Source: Adhaeretor mobilis | GTDB lineage: Bacteria; Planctomycetota; Planctomycetia; Pirellulales; Lacipirellulaceae | Length of the DNA: 64,000 nt | Direction of reading: 5' to 3' | Assembly: GCF_007741515.1 (NCBI RefSeq) | Contig: NZ_CP036263.1 | Location: 3,521,178-3,585,177, forward strand | Part shown: in pieces, positions 55,547-64,000 of the stretch | Layout: each line of letters opens with the position of its first letter | Position numbering within the stretch: the first letter of the stretch is position 1 | Translations under genes and position numbers: made by a program | Notes under the pieces: model-generated | What the model saw: the letters and a program-made list of their open reading frames with translations, nothing else | The model's database searches: none | Told to the model about the DNA's origin: nothing

Positions 55547-57160
55547 GTGGCCAACGTGTCAGAAGCTCTCAATCTCACGATCGAAACGTTCGCTAAGAGC
55601 CGCAATCAGGCGGCTACGGATGCGATGATTGCTGCACTGGACACCGGCGATGTCGATTCCTTTAACGCGATCATTGCCGGCCTCGCGAAACGACGCAGTA
55701 AAGCAGGGCACACGGCGCTGTTGCAAATTTGGCATACCCTTTCCGACGATCAGAAAGCGGTTGTCGAAGAAGGGCGTGGACACATGGGAGGCGCCTTACG
55801 CGATGCCTTGCTCGCTGATAAACGACTCTTTGAGAACGCCTGCGTAGTGGCACTGCGATTTGGTGAATTTGACCTGACGCCCACCCTCATTACCATTGGC
55901 GAGCATCCCAGCAACCCAAGGGCGATTGAAGCCGTCCAAGTTGCGGTAAACTTAATCGCAAATCTCAACGTCATGCTGCACAGCCCACGTAGCGAAGACG
56001 ACCATTGCGATCCCGAGGCAATGCGTCGTTACGTCCTCGAATCCCTAGATCGCTCGCTCAACCGCTTTCGCAAGCATAAACGGGCAGCACTTGTCGAGGC
56101 CTTCGTTTCCCTCTCCGGTGCCACCAGCAACACACTCAATACGATCCTCGACGATCCACGTCACAGCTGTTTTCAAACCGTAGTGAACACGCTTGGCAAG
56201 AGCATCAGTCCAGGGGTGATTCACCTGATATTTGAGTTTCTTAAATGCGAGAACGCACACGTTGTTGTGAGGAACATTGTGAGCAAACGATCGGATGCCG
56301 CATTCGTCGCCGCTCTGACCTCATTTGTGTCGACCACTCAGAACAAACACGTCACAGAGAATCTAAAGCACATCCACAATTACCACTGGCTTGAACCATT
56401 GAATACGCTTGCTGATCGTTTTGGTGAAGAGCGACTCGTAGCCATTGCCAGATTAGTAGAGCGCTCAGGCCTCAAAGAACCCGAGGCGCTTTCTTTCGTG
56501 GAAGCCATGTTGAAAACGGAATGCCAACCCGCGAAATCAATTGCCTGTGAGATGCTGGGGCGGTTCCGAAGTCAGCGGGCGAATCATGTGATTGTGCAAG
56601 CGATGGACAATCCAGAGCCAAAGGTCAGAGCAACTGCCATCCGGCAATTGTTAGATCGCAGCATTCCCGATCTCCTGACGAAACTCATGAAGCTAATCGA
56701 AGACCCCTGCGAAATAGTCCAAGAGGCTGCTCGGGAAGCATTGACGGAATTCAGCTTCGAGAGCTTCCTATCTCGCTACGATACGTTGGACGAATTGACT
56801 CGCCGAAACACAGGTAGTCTCGTGAGTCGTGTCGACAACGAAGTCGTGCCCAAATTGCGGGCTGAAATGGAAAGCCAAAGTCGTAAACAACGCTCACGTG
56901 CCATCGAGATGGCCGATAGTCTTGGCTTATTGGCTAAGGTGTCTGACGCACTGATTGATAGGCTTGAGGATGAAGACCATCTCATTCGAGTTGCTGCGGC
57001 CGATGCGCTGCAATTCTGCACAGGGACTGACGTTCGGGATGCGTTGATGGCGGCTCTCAAGGATCGCAGCACTGCGGTGCAAGCGTCTGCCCGTGCGAGC
57101 CTCATCTACCAAGGCGTTCCGGTAGCACCGGCCGCTCCAGTGCAAGGAGGTGTCTCATGA
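55547..57160 (+). CDS. HEAT-repeat protein
   Basis: A 537-residue protein made of helical repeats: 'QRANHVIVQAMDNPEPKVRA', 'LLTKLMKLIEDPCEIVQEAA', 'ALIDRLEDEDHLIRVAAADA' and 'DALMAALKDRSTAVQASARA' are HEAT-type repeats. They are used for protein-protein binding. The N-terminal half has weaker repeats. The start is GTG 55547 or, better spaced from AAGAGAAG, GTG 55556. No signal peptide. It overlaps by four bases (ATGA) with the following membrane-protein gene, so the two products probably work together, with the HEAT protein bound to a membrane partner. Confidence 0.78.
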   Translation: MANVSEALNLTIETFAKSRNQAATDAMIAALDTGDVDSFNAIIAGLAKRRSKAGHTALLQIWHTLSDDQKAVVEEGRGHMGGALRDALLADKRLFENACVVALRFGEFDLTPTLITIGEHPSNPRAIEAVQVAVNLIANLNVMLHSPRSEDDHCDPEAMRRYVLESLDRSLNRFRKHKRAALVEAFVSLSGATSNTLNTILDDPRHSCFQTVVNTLGKSISPGVIHLIFEFLKCENAHVVVRNIVSKRSDAAFVAALTSFVSTTQNKHVTENLKHIHNYHWLEPLNTLADRFGEERLVAIARLVERSGLKEPEALSFVEAMLKTECQPAKSIACEMLGRFRSQRANHVIVQAMDNPEPKVRATAIRQLLDRSIPDLLTKLMKLIEDPCEIVQEAAREALTEFSFESFLSRYDTLDELTRRNTGSLVSRVDNEVVPKLRAEMESQSRKQRSRAIEMADSLGLLAKVSDALIDRLEDEDHLIRVAAADALQFCTGTDVRDALMAALKDRSTAVQASARASLIYQGVPVAPAAPVQGGVS

Positions 57161-57564
57161 GCTATTCCCTTTTTGGCTATCTGATTCTCGCTCAGGGCAA
57201 TCGACTGGAACAAATGGGTCGTGGCATGCGCGCCGCGCGCGAACGAGTTCAGCTGGTCGATCTGTGGCCGATGGCGTTGGCCTTGCTGGTCATCATTGTA
57301 GGTGTCACAGCGTACAAGGCCTGGAAGAAGCGAAACGACTTCCGTGAGAAATGTAACAACCCGAAAAAGCTGTTTCGCGAACTATGCGCGATTCACGAGC
57401 TCAATGTGAGCCAGCGCCTTCTATTGAGTTCACTTGCCGAAGCTTGCGAATTCGACCAGCCAGCGCAAGTATTCTTAGTGCCCTCGGTATTTGAATACAA
57501 CGTACCAGCGAAATTATCCAGCAAGGCCGACCAGCTGCGCGCGTTACGGACGCAACTCTTCTAA
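57157..57564 (+). CDS. Small single-helix membrane protein, partner of the HEAT protein
   Basis: A 135-residue protein with one membrane helix at about residues 39-53 ('MALALLVIIVGVTAYKAW') and a cytoplasmic helical C-terminus ('LFRELCAIHELNVSQRLLLS', 'ADQLRALRTQL'). The gene overlaps the HEAT-repeat gene (ATGA) and ends four bases before the converging ccs gene. No family recognised; the coupling suggests a membrane anchor for the HEAT protein. Confidence 0.6.
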   Translation: MSYSLFGYLILAQGNRLEQMGRGMRAARERVQLVDLWPMALALLVIIVGVTAYKAWKKRNDFREKCNNPKKLFRELCAIHELNVSQRLLLSSLAEACEFDQPAQVFLVPSVFEYNVPAKLSSKADQLRALRTQLF

Positions 57565-57568
57565 AACG

Positions 57569-60500
57569 CTATACCGCTGCCGACTCGACGACTGGAGGGT
57601 CTTCTCGTGGGGGCAGCCAAGCAAGCTGCATGAGCATTAGCTGGCTGAGGGCGAATAGGCTGAAGTACAGACTACCGTTCTCTGTGAAGCCGTAGCTGTG
57701 CAGGCCTACGCTCAGCAGGTTCACTCCGAACCAGGACCAAGCGACTACGATATTGCCGAACACGGTTAGTGCGGCAAGCCCTCGCTCTCCAATCATCTTC
57801 CCCCAACGGGCGTGCAGCACAATGGCGTTCCAAATGACGATCATCATGGCGCCATTCTCTTTGGGATCCCAGCCCCAGAACCTCCCCCAAGAATCATCCG
57901 CCCACAATCCGCCCAACACGGTCCCAACGAAACTGAAAAGGATCGAAAAGCAAATGGCTCCGTAGGTCATGCGCGTGATCTGCTTGCGTTCGGCAGCGTT
58001 GAATCTCCCGAAGAGATTGCCGACCAGAAATATCAAGCCGAAGGCACCCGCCACAAAAGTAGTGGAGTAACCGAGAGTGATCGTAACCACATGGGTCGCG
58101 AGCCAAAACTGCGTATCGAGAACCGCCTGCATCACTTCAAACGTGTCATTCCCGTCTTCCGCCAAGTAGTAAGCAATTAGCAGCGAGGGGAAAGCAATGA
58201 TCCCCGCCAGCAGATTGCCGATACCCATGCGGTAGAGTTTTTCGAAAATGAGCGCGAACAATATCCCGGCCCACCCGATAAACACGGCCGACGAGTAAAG
58301 ATTTGTGACCGGAGGCCGGCCCGAGATGTAAATCCGGCAGAGCAGGGCGATCGTGTGCAAGCCGAACGTGAACCACAGCAGCCAGTTTGCAGAGCGATTG
58401 AAACCTTCCGACCAACCGAGGAGTGCCAAGCCGGCAAGCACGAAGGCAGCAACATAAAGCACATTGCAGTAGTAAAACGGACTGAGGTGATTGAAGTACG
58501 ACTCGAACTTCAAACGTGCCAGCGAGAGTCGCTCAGCCGGCTTGCGGCCGACTTCGTCTGAGTTGGCACGCTCCGCTTCAAATTCTGCCTCGGCAGTTGC
58601 TCGAGCGGCGATAAGTTCTTGGTAGTCTTTCAAAGCCGCATTGAATCCAGGAGCATCATCCTCACTATAGGCGGCAAGAATCTCTTGGAATTGTTCGAAA
58701 GCAGGATTCTCCTTCTCCGGAAGCTTCAAGAGCTGGTTGATGCAATAGTCGCGCGCCGCCACGCATATGAGCTCCCACTGACCATCGGGCTTGGCGGGAG
58801 GAATTGGTCGCGGCGGGGAAGTCGACTTGCCACTAAGGCGGGCAATCCGCTCGGTTACCCCGTAGATTTGCAGCGTTCTCTCTACCAATTCCACGGGCGA
58901 CTTGATTTGCGGCATCAGCTCACGGGCTTGCTGCAGAACCTTCTCGTCGATTATTGGCGCGGAAAACGAATCGATTAGTACCATGAGTCGTTCAACCTTC
59001 GAACCCAGCTCCATGAGCTTCTTTTGCGTTGGCTCCAACGGTTTGCCTTCCTCTTGCGCTTCTCGGGCCGCTTCTTGTGCTTCTCGCACTAGGCGATCGA
59101 GTTCCTTGCCCTCACCCGCTTCTTTCTCAAAGACCTCGCTAATGCTGTAGCGAAAGCCTTTCCTGGGCTCTAGACCCAAGGCGCTGATGATGTCGAGACT
59201 TTCAATCCTCAGACAGCGGTGATCTTTGAATTGCTCGTTTCGAGAGATGGCGTCGAGCAACCACTTAATGGCAGGCTCTTTCTTCTTCGTGCCGAAAAGG
59301 CGACCCGAGAAGGATTCTTTCGTTTCCGCCAGCTTAAGTTCCTCGCTCAGTGAAATTGCCCGCAGAGTATTTCTGGCAAGCGTATCGATCGGCTGCACGC
59401 GGCCGCCATATGCCACCGGTAATTGTCCGAATTCGTGAATCTGCATCTGTAACGGCGTGGTCTTCACCGGCCGTGCTTTGCCAACGATGTAGAATGCGAA
59501 GAATGCTACGATCAGTGCAGGCCCCCACATGCGCGGGGAAGACCAACTTTCAGATCCTCCTGTTTCGTAAGAACCGTCCAGTATTTCGTTTGTGGGAACT
59601 GCTCGCTGTTCTTTGTCGCGACGGCGAATGAAACGTAGCACGGCTCCGCCAAAGTGAACTAGCATGCCGGTCGCCACGATCATGCAGGCCACATAGGGAA
59701 TCATCCAACCCGAGTTACTCACTGCCTGGAGGTCTGTGTAGGCTTCATTGTTAGGATCGAAGCTGGACTGATAGATCGTATCGCCACGATAGCGTAAGGG
59801 GTTATTCATCCAAATGGAGACTTCGCGCTCCACGCCCAACTCGGTATCGCTGAGCAGCACCTTGGACTTAAAACTCTTAGGCTTCTCCGTTCCAACGTAT
59901 GTCTCACGCTCGAAGTCGAGCAGTTTCAGAGAGTAGGGTTTGTCGTACGGCTTTGGGCGGAAGCTGATGCTGTATTCTTGTTCCCCAAGCGAGACCAAAC
60001 TTGGCCGCAGGCTTGGGTAGAGTGTGTACTTACCCAGCGAATTCCCAGAATTCTTCTCAAGCAGCTCAACCACAACCCCAGGGATGTCGAATGCCTGATT
60101 GGTATCGACGCCCGTGGAAGCGTTGACCTCTGAAAGCTTGTAAGCTTGACCGTTGCCTGCTGTGGCTGCGACTTGCTCGCCCGGCTGCGCGAGACGTAGC
60201 GTTGAGTTGGAGTAGTAGTTGAGCACCTTCACATCAAAGGGCAGGGCGTCGTCCTGAATGGTTTTCTCTTTGGCATCCGCTCGCTCATCGCCGCGAAGCA
60301 AAGCTTCCGGGGCGACGATTTCACGGTTTTGCTTGCCGGGCTTATTTTCTACAACCGCCAGCTCGAACGTGCGGAGGTCTTCCGCGTAGGAGACCGTCTC
60401 TCCCTCAACCATCCGGATGTGCGTTTCCACAGCAGTCAGCCCTGTGTGTAGCTCGCTGAACATCATGAGCCCAACCCCTGCGTGGAGCAGCACTACACCA

Positions 60501-61273
60501 GCACGCTTGGCGAATAGCAGCCAGCAGCCGGCCCACAGAATGAGACTCGCAGCGGTGGCCTGAATGAGCTGCCAGAGTATTCGTAAGCCCGACGGGTTAA
60601 GCTGCGCATCGGGGTTCATGAAAAGCCAAATCGTTCCCAACGTTAGAATGGCAGTGGCCGCTGCCCCCAGCCACCACATGGCGCTCGAGGCACTGCGATC
60701 TTTACTTGGATAGTTAATCGTGAGCAAGTAAATGGCAACAAGAGTGCCACCTCCCAGAGCAGCTTTCAACGCGGCCCATAGCTTATGGCAGAACTCTGCG
60801 GAGAGTTCGCTGCGAATCGTATCGTCCAGCCCGTTTCTAATAACCGCAAAAGTCACGAGACAGCCTACGAGAGTCAGCACTAGCCCACCAAGCAATCGGT
60901 TGCCCTTGGCTTGTACTTTGAAACGCAATCCATGCGCGGCGAGGAGATTGACCGTGAGCAGCGCACCTATCATCCATCCACCCGGGTAGGGAAAAGAGAA
61001 AATTGGGTCGAGATCACCGGGGAGGAAATCCCGCAGGTCAGGGTAAGCAATCCAGGTGCGAAAGTAGTACTTCACCACATGCCAGATATCGTAGTGACGT
61101 TGGGCGGTGGTGCCGGCGAGGATTAATACGAGCGACGCGGCGAACAGCGCGACCGTCAGCTTTAACGAGGACAACGGGAGTAGCGCCGTACGTACGGCTG
61201 CCCAGGTGGACTCTTCGCTGCGGTCCTTCACGACCGATCCGTTGGGTAAGCTACTAATATCCGTGGTTGCCAT
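57569..61273 (-). CDS. Fused ResB-CcsA cytochrome c biogenesis protein
   Basis: A 1234-residue membrane protein. The N-terminal half is ResB/CcsB-like: 'LPLSSLKLTVALFAASLVLI', 'AGTTAQRHYDIWHVVKYYF' and a large outside loop. The C-terminal third is CcsA-like with a row of helices and the Trp-rich haem motif 'WGRFWGWDPKENGAMMIVIW'. CcsBA proteins carry haem outward and attach it to apocytochrome c in system II. The stretch between the halves (about residues 560-860) is long and rich in Glu, Lys and Arg ('REAQEAAREAQEEGKPLEP'), longer than in usual fusions. A lipoprotein gene ends 95 bases downstream of... its start side, on the same strand. Confidence 0.9.
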   Translation of the reverse strand: MATTDISSLPNGSVVKDRSEESTWAAVRTALLPLSSLKLTVALFAASLVLILAGTTAQRHYDIWHVVKYYFRTWIAYPDLRDFLPGDLDPIFSFPYPGGWMIGALLTVNLLAAHGLRFKVQAKGNRLLGGLVLTLVGCLVTFAVIRNGLDDTIRSELSAEFCHKLWAALKAALGGGTLVAIYLLTINYPSKDRSASSAMWWLGAAATAILTLGTIWLFMNPDAQLNPSGLRILWQLIQATAASLILWAGCWLLFAKRAGVVLLHAGVGLMMFSELHTGLTAVETHIRMVEGETVSYAEDLRTFELAVVENKPGKQNREIVAPEALLRGDERADAKEKTIQDDALPFDVKVLNYYSNSTLRLAQPGEQVAATAGNGQAYKLSEVNASTGVDTNQAFDIPGVVVELLEKNSGNSLGKYTLYPSLRPSLVSLGEQEYSISFRPKPYDKPYSLKLLDFERETYVGTEKPKSFKSKVLLSDTELGVEREVSIWMNNPLRYRGDTIYQSSFDPNNEAYTDLQAVSNSGWMIPYVACMIVATGMLVHFGGAVLRFIRRRDKEQRAVPTNEILDGSYETGGSESWSSPRMWGPALIVAFFAFYIVGKARPVKTTPLQMQIHEFGQLPVAYGGRVQPIDTLARNTLRAISLSEELKLAETKESFSGRLFGTKKKEPAIKWLLDAISRNEQFKDHRCLRIESLDIISALGLEPRKGFRYSISEVFEKEAGEGKELDRLVREAQEAAREAQEEGKPLEPTQKKLMELGSKVERLMVLIDSFSAPIIDEKVLQQARELMPQIKSPVELVERTLQIYGVTERIARLSGKSTSPPRPIPPAKPDGQWELICVAARDYCINQLLKLPEKENPAFEQFQEILAAYSEDDAPGFNAALKDYQELIAARATAEAEFEAERANSDEVGRKPAERLSLARLKFESYFNHLSPFYYCNVLYVAAFVLAGLALLGWSEGFNRSANWLLWFTFGLHTIALLCRIYISGRPPVTNLYSSAVFIGWAGILFALIFEKLYRMGIGNLLAGIIAFPSLLIAYYLAEDGNDTFEVMQAVLDTQFWLATHVVTITLGYSTTFVAGAFGLIFLVGNLFGRFNAAERKQITRMTYGAICFSILFSFVGTVLGGLWADDSWGRFWGWDPKENGAMMIVIWNAIVLHARWGKMIGERGLAALTVFGNIVVAWSWFGVNLLSVGLHSYGFTENGSLYFSLFALSQLMLMQLAWLPPREDPPVVESAAV

Positions 61274-61367
61274 GATTGCTATTGAGTGTTTGGAATTTGA
61301 TGGCGAATGATCAACCTATTGGCATGATACCGCAGCGAGCCTCGGTGAATAACATCGCCAAGGGGAC

Positions 61368-62615
61368 CTATGGCGAAGTGGGAAACTGAAAGGAATCGAG
61401 GAATTCATTGAAATCTTGCTCGCTGTCTGCGACCGTGGATTTCTCGCCAAATAGTTTGAAGAACCACATGGTCCCTTCTCGCTCTGTCATGGCAGCGATG
61501 ACCGCACCTTTTGCCTGGCTGTCCTCGTCGGCAATCAGGCGGATAAGCTTGCTTTTAACCCCACCGATTTCGCGATCCTCATACATTTCCAAGAGCTCGT
61601 CGCCTTCGCCTGTGACGCCCGTCCCACCGGCCCAACGCTGGGCATTGCCAAGCGGGTCTCTCATGCCCTCGGTAGCGGGGAACGTGGTCACCGTGATCTC
61701 TGCCTGTGTGGCATCGTCGCCGTTGCCTTCGCTTTTCTTCACGAGGGCAGCCTTACGCATAGAGTTCATTCGCCCCGGCTCCCAGCCTGCCGGCGTATCG
61801 TAGGAAAGATCGCTTGAATTGGGGGGCGATGACCCGGGAGACGATGACTTAGCAGGAGCAGTGGTCTTGCGTGCCGCAGCGACGCCCAACTCGCGCCAAG
61901 GTGGGGTGCTCTTGAAGTAACCAACCAATTCCACAAAGGTTGCCTCGCCGTCCTTGGTTGGCTTTGTGAGGGTGAGGGACTCAACCGTCGGTTGATCCAC
62001 TGCCGCTTGCCCGAGCTGCCCCAGCCAACGGTTCACATTACTTGCCACGTATTTCGAGTCATTCTTACTGGTGACGGGAAGTCGCGTGATAGTCAAACTG
62101 AGAGGCACGGGTTCAGCAGGAATGCGAACCTCGGCATATTGCCCCGCTTCGCCGCGTGAATCAAACCAACCGGGCGGATTCTCCCAGTGGGGTGCGAGGG
62201 AATCTTGCTTCTCGTCTCGCGTGAATTCCAGGCTTGCTAACCACTGATTGAATGGCTCGCGAAGCCGTGTCGCATCAGCAGCCGGTGCGCTAAGCTTGAA
62301 GAACCAAGCAAAGCGCTGGACGGGCTCACTGCCCGCTTGCGGCTTCGCCACTTTGCCATTCGACTCGTCATTATCTGACGCGTTACTACTTGCTTCCTCG
62401 CGAATCACCACCGCAGCCAGAATGTGCTCTAACCCCGACTGATACGTCTGTAAATCAAAAGGCTTGGCCGGCGTTTCAGTGCGTGGTCGAGTTTGCACGA
62501 AAACAGTGGGTTCCTCCTGGCAGCCAGTGCTAACGAGCGCCATGAGCACAAGTAACATGCAAGCCTCGCCTACGAGGTTGCGTACGCGTGCCTGAGAGAA
62601 CCAGAGATTGGGCAT
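61368..62615 (-). CDS. Lipoprotein with two related halves
   Basis: A 415-residue protein with a lipobox ('LMALVSTGCQEEP', Cys at about residue 32), so it is probably lipid-anchored. Two halves share a pattern: 'RFAWFFKLSAPAADATRLRE' with 'FNQWLASLEF', and 'TMWFFKLFGEKSTVADSEQD' with 'FNEFLDSFQF', indicating an internal duplication. A Ser/Pro linker ('KSSSPGSSPPNSSD') separates them. It is 94 bases upstream of the ResB-CcsA gene on the same strand, so they probably form an operon and it may help cytochrome c maturation. No family recognised. Confidence 0.7.
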   Translation of the reverse strand: MPNLWFSQARVRNLVGEACMLLVLMALVSTGCQEEPTVFVQTRPRTETPAKPFDLQTYQSGLEHILAAVVIREEASSNASDNDESNGKVAKPQAGSEPVQRFAWFFKLSAPAADATRLREPFNQWLASLEFTRDEKQDSLAPHWENPPGWFDSRGEAGQYAEVRIPAEPVPLSLTITRLPVTSKNDSKYVASNVNRWLGQLGQAAVDQPTVESLTLTKPTKDGEATFVELVGYFKSTPPWRELGVAAARKTTAPAKSSSPGSSPPNSSDLSYDTPAGWEPGRMNSMRKAALVKKSEGNGDDATQAEITVTTFPATEGMRDPLGNAQRWAGGTGVTGEGDELLEMYEDREIGGVKSKLIRLIADEDSQAKGAVIAAMTEREGTMWFFKLFGEKSTVADSEQDFNEFLDSFQFPTSP

Positions 62616-62834
62616 AGAACCAGTGATCGCGATCTTAAAAGATCATCGATCTCGAAGCGGCCTGGGGCAGCCAAAGGTGGGCGGGGGCTACTGCAGTCGT
62701 CGCAGTGCAATTGCGCCATTATATGCGGTCCGCGCCGCAAGCCTAGGCCATCACCGCTTGCGACTTAGCTGAGGTTGGCGATGGTTCGTGATGAAAAAGC
62801 ACTTGCCAGGAGACAGTTGCTAAGCCGCGAGCGG

Positions 62835-64000
62835 CTATTTCAGGCCAAACATTCCTAATAAACCATCAAGCAAGGAGCTATTTAACGACGTCGTTTCATC
62901 CCAGCTCCAGATGTTACGAATCATGTCGGTTAGCAACATGATCGATAGCATCGAAAGCATCGCACAGCCGGCCAGTGACAGGATATTCCAAATACTGTAA
63001 TCGCTATCGGAGCGGACGGCAGCAGCTCCGCCTCCGGCGTACACTCCCGCCCCCAGTTCGTCCATCGGTACAGCATCATCTTCGGTGAGCAGCACAGCAT
63101 CGCCAGTATCTTCGGCGAAGGCATCCCCGCCGAGAATACCTGCATCGCTCGCACCGAAATCGTCTTCGACGGCATCAAGAGCGATGACTTGGGAGCTGCT
63201 ATCGGGATCCTCATCGATCGCACCCTCGGAAAGCGGCGTGAGTTGGAAATCCTCATCTTCCTGTACAGCAGCCTTTTGACTGCCCCCAGCGGCAGGAATA
63301 TCGTCGGCAACCAGCGAGAAATCAGGATCGGAATCGGTGCCGCCGAGGGACAGGGAACTAAGGATTGCCGAGCCACCCATTTCCAATGGGATGTCGTCGA
63401 GTGCTAAGCCGCTGTCAGAGGGCGATACCAAGTTGATGCCGCTATCGCCGCTGTTGAGTGTGACGTCGCTGCCGCTGCCGTCGGCGAGTACAAAATCGCT
63501 GCCGCTGCCTCCAAGGTCGATATCGGAATCTCCGACGGCCGAGTCACTCGGGGCAAGTTCTAACTCAAGTTCTTCCTCGACATTGGGGTCTGTCCCGTCG
63601 TCAGCAATTTCTAGCTCTAGATCGGACGGCACGGGGTCGGTGCCATCATCGGCTGCAATTTCTAAGTCAGAGGGCACGGGATCGGTTCCGTCGTCGTCCA
63701 GGGTCAGATCGCTATCAAGTTCTGCGCTCGGTTTTGGCGCTGCTGCTGCCGCTGCTTTCACCTTTGCAGCTTCCTCGGGAGAGAGAATACGGCTCGACTC
63801 TGCCTCGAGGTCGATTTCCAGCTCGTCCAGGTCTTCGAAGGCGCTCATGCCGCCCGATTCGTCGGTCAGCTCGTCCAACACGCCCGAGCCGGCGATCCCC
63901 GAGGAGAGTACGTCCGAGGCGCCCGGATCGGAAGCTAGTTCCAGTTCGCTGCCATCGGTGTCGTCCTCACTGGCTAGTTCAAGATCTGCATCTTCGAGCC
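62835..64000 (-). CDS. Acidic repeat membrane protein, 5' end outside window
   Basis: The frame is open through to the end of the window (at least 388 residues). The visible sequence is very rich in Asp, Ser and Gly, with direct repeats such as 'DDGTDPVPSDLEI' and 'DDGTDPVPSDLELEI', then 'SGSDFVLADGSGSDVTLNSG'. Near the C-terminus is one membrane helix ('ILSLAGCAMLSMLSIMLLTD'). Planctomycetes have a family of such proteins that begin with a helix-turn-helix/excisionase-like domain, which would lie outside this window. The function is unknown; acidic linkers may be disordered. Confidence 0.7.
   Translation of the reverse strand, partial: LEDADLELASEDDTDGSELELASDPGASDVLSSGIAGSGVLDELTDESGGMSAFEDLDELEIDLEAESSRILSPEEAAKVKAAAAAAPKPSAELDSDLTLDDDGTDPVPSDLEIAADDGTDPVPSDLELEIADDGTDPNVEEELELELAPSDSAVGDSDIDLGGSGSDFVLADGSGSDVTLNSGDSGINLVSPSDSGLALDDIPLEMGGSAILSSLSLGGTDSDPDFSLVADDIPAAGGSQKAAVQEDEDFQLTPLSEGAIDEDPDSSSQVIALDAVEDDFGASDAGILGGDAFAEDTGDAVLLTEDDAVPMDELGAGVYAGGGAAAVRSDSDYSIWNILSLAGCAMLSMLSIMLLTDMIRNIWSWDETTSLNSSLLDGLLGMFGLK

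Overview
The window reads as chromosomal DNA of a planctomycete, most likely of the order Pirellulales. Evidence: the secreted-protein leader motif of the 'LEPLEDRLVLSA' kind, a DUF1559 remnant, a PEP-CTERM protein, a dockerin-like domain, a sulfatase, a fused cytochrome c biogenesis protein, a Bat-like MoxR/von Willebrand A operon and an acidic repeat protein of planctomycete type. No taxonomic search was possible, so the assignment is inference.

Layout. 1-235: end of a carbonic anhydrase gene. 572-16712: a forward operon (MoxR ATPase, DUF58, two VWA membrane proteins, a very large membrane/coiled-coil protein, two exported proteins, a prenyltransferase-repeat protein and a TlpA-type thioredoxin fusion). 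It is interrupted between the first two genes by a roughly 360 bp segment bounded by inverted repeats. 16856-19049: small housekeeping-type genes (HIT, Trm112-like) and a VPVT-repeat exported protein.

19411-34650: a tRNA-Ser(CGA) gene, then about 15 kb of accessory, partly decayed DNA ending in an imperfect 31-base copy of the tRNA 3' end. It holds an IS5-type element, a 104-base remnant of the same element, an Flp-type pilin, a PEP-CTERM trypsin-like protein, a truncated M10 metallopeptidase, an animal-type haem peroxidase, a broken sigma-factor gene, a ChaN/hydrolase fusion, a truncated DUF1559 gene and a sulfatase, separated by long stretches without genes. It looks like an old integrated island, but no integrase was seen.

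35519-48107: gamma carbonic anhydrase, class V aminotransferase, a serpin whose reactive-centre loop holds an intein-like Hint domain (and whose frame is cut by one TGA), a plant-type ascorbate-peroxidase-like enzyme fused to ankyrin repeats, an exported esterase, an M48-like membrane peptidase, a DnaA homologue, a GNAT acetyltransferase and an exported protein. 48108-55265: a methyltransferase, then an Ebo-like cluster (two TIM-barrel proteins, a UbiA/EboC prenyltransferase, a nucleotide-pyrophosphatase-like enzyme, and a TatD hydrolase on the other strand). 55547-64000: a HEAT-repeat protein with a small membrane partner, the fused ResB-CcsA cytochrome c maturation protein, a lipoprotein and the C-terminal part of an acidic repeat membrane protein.

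The strongest candidate for something new is the serpin with a Hint domain whose first cysteine falls at the place of the serpin scissile bond (38020-38433). Next come the ascorbate-peroxidase/ankyrin fusion beside it, the tRNA-Ser-bounded island and the Ebo-like cluster.
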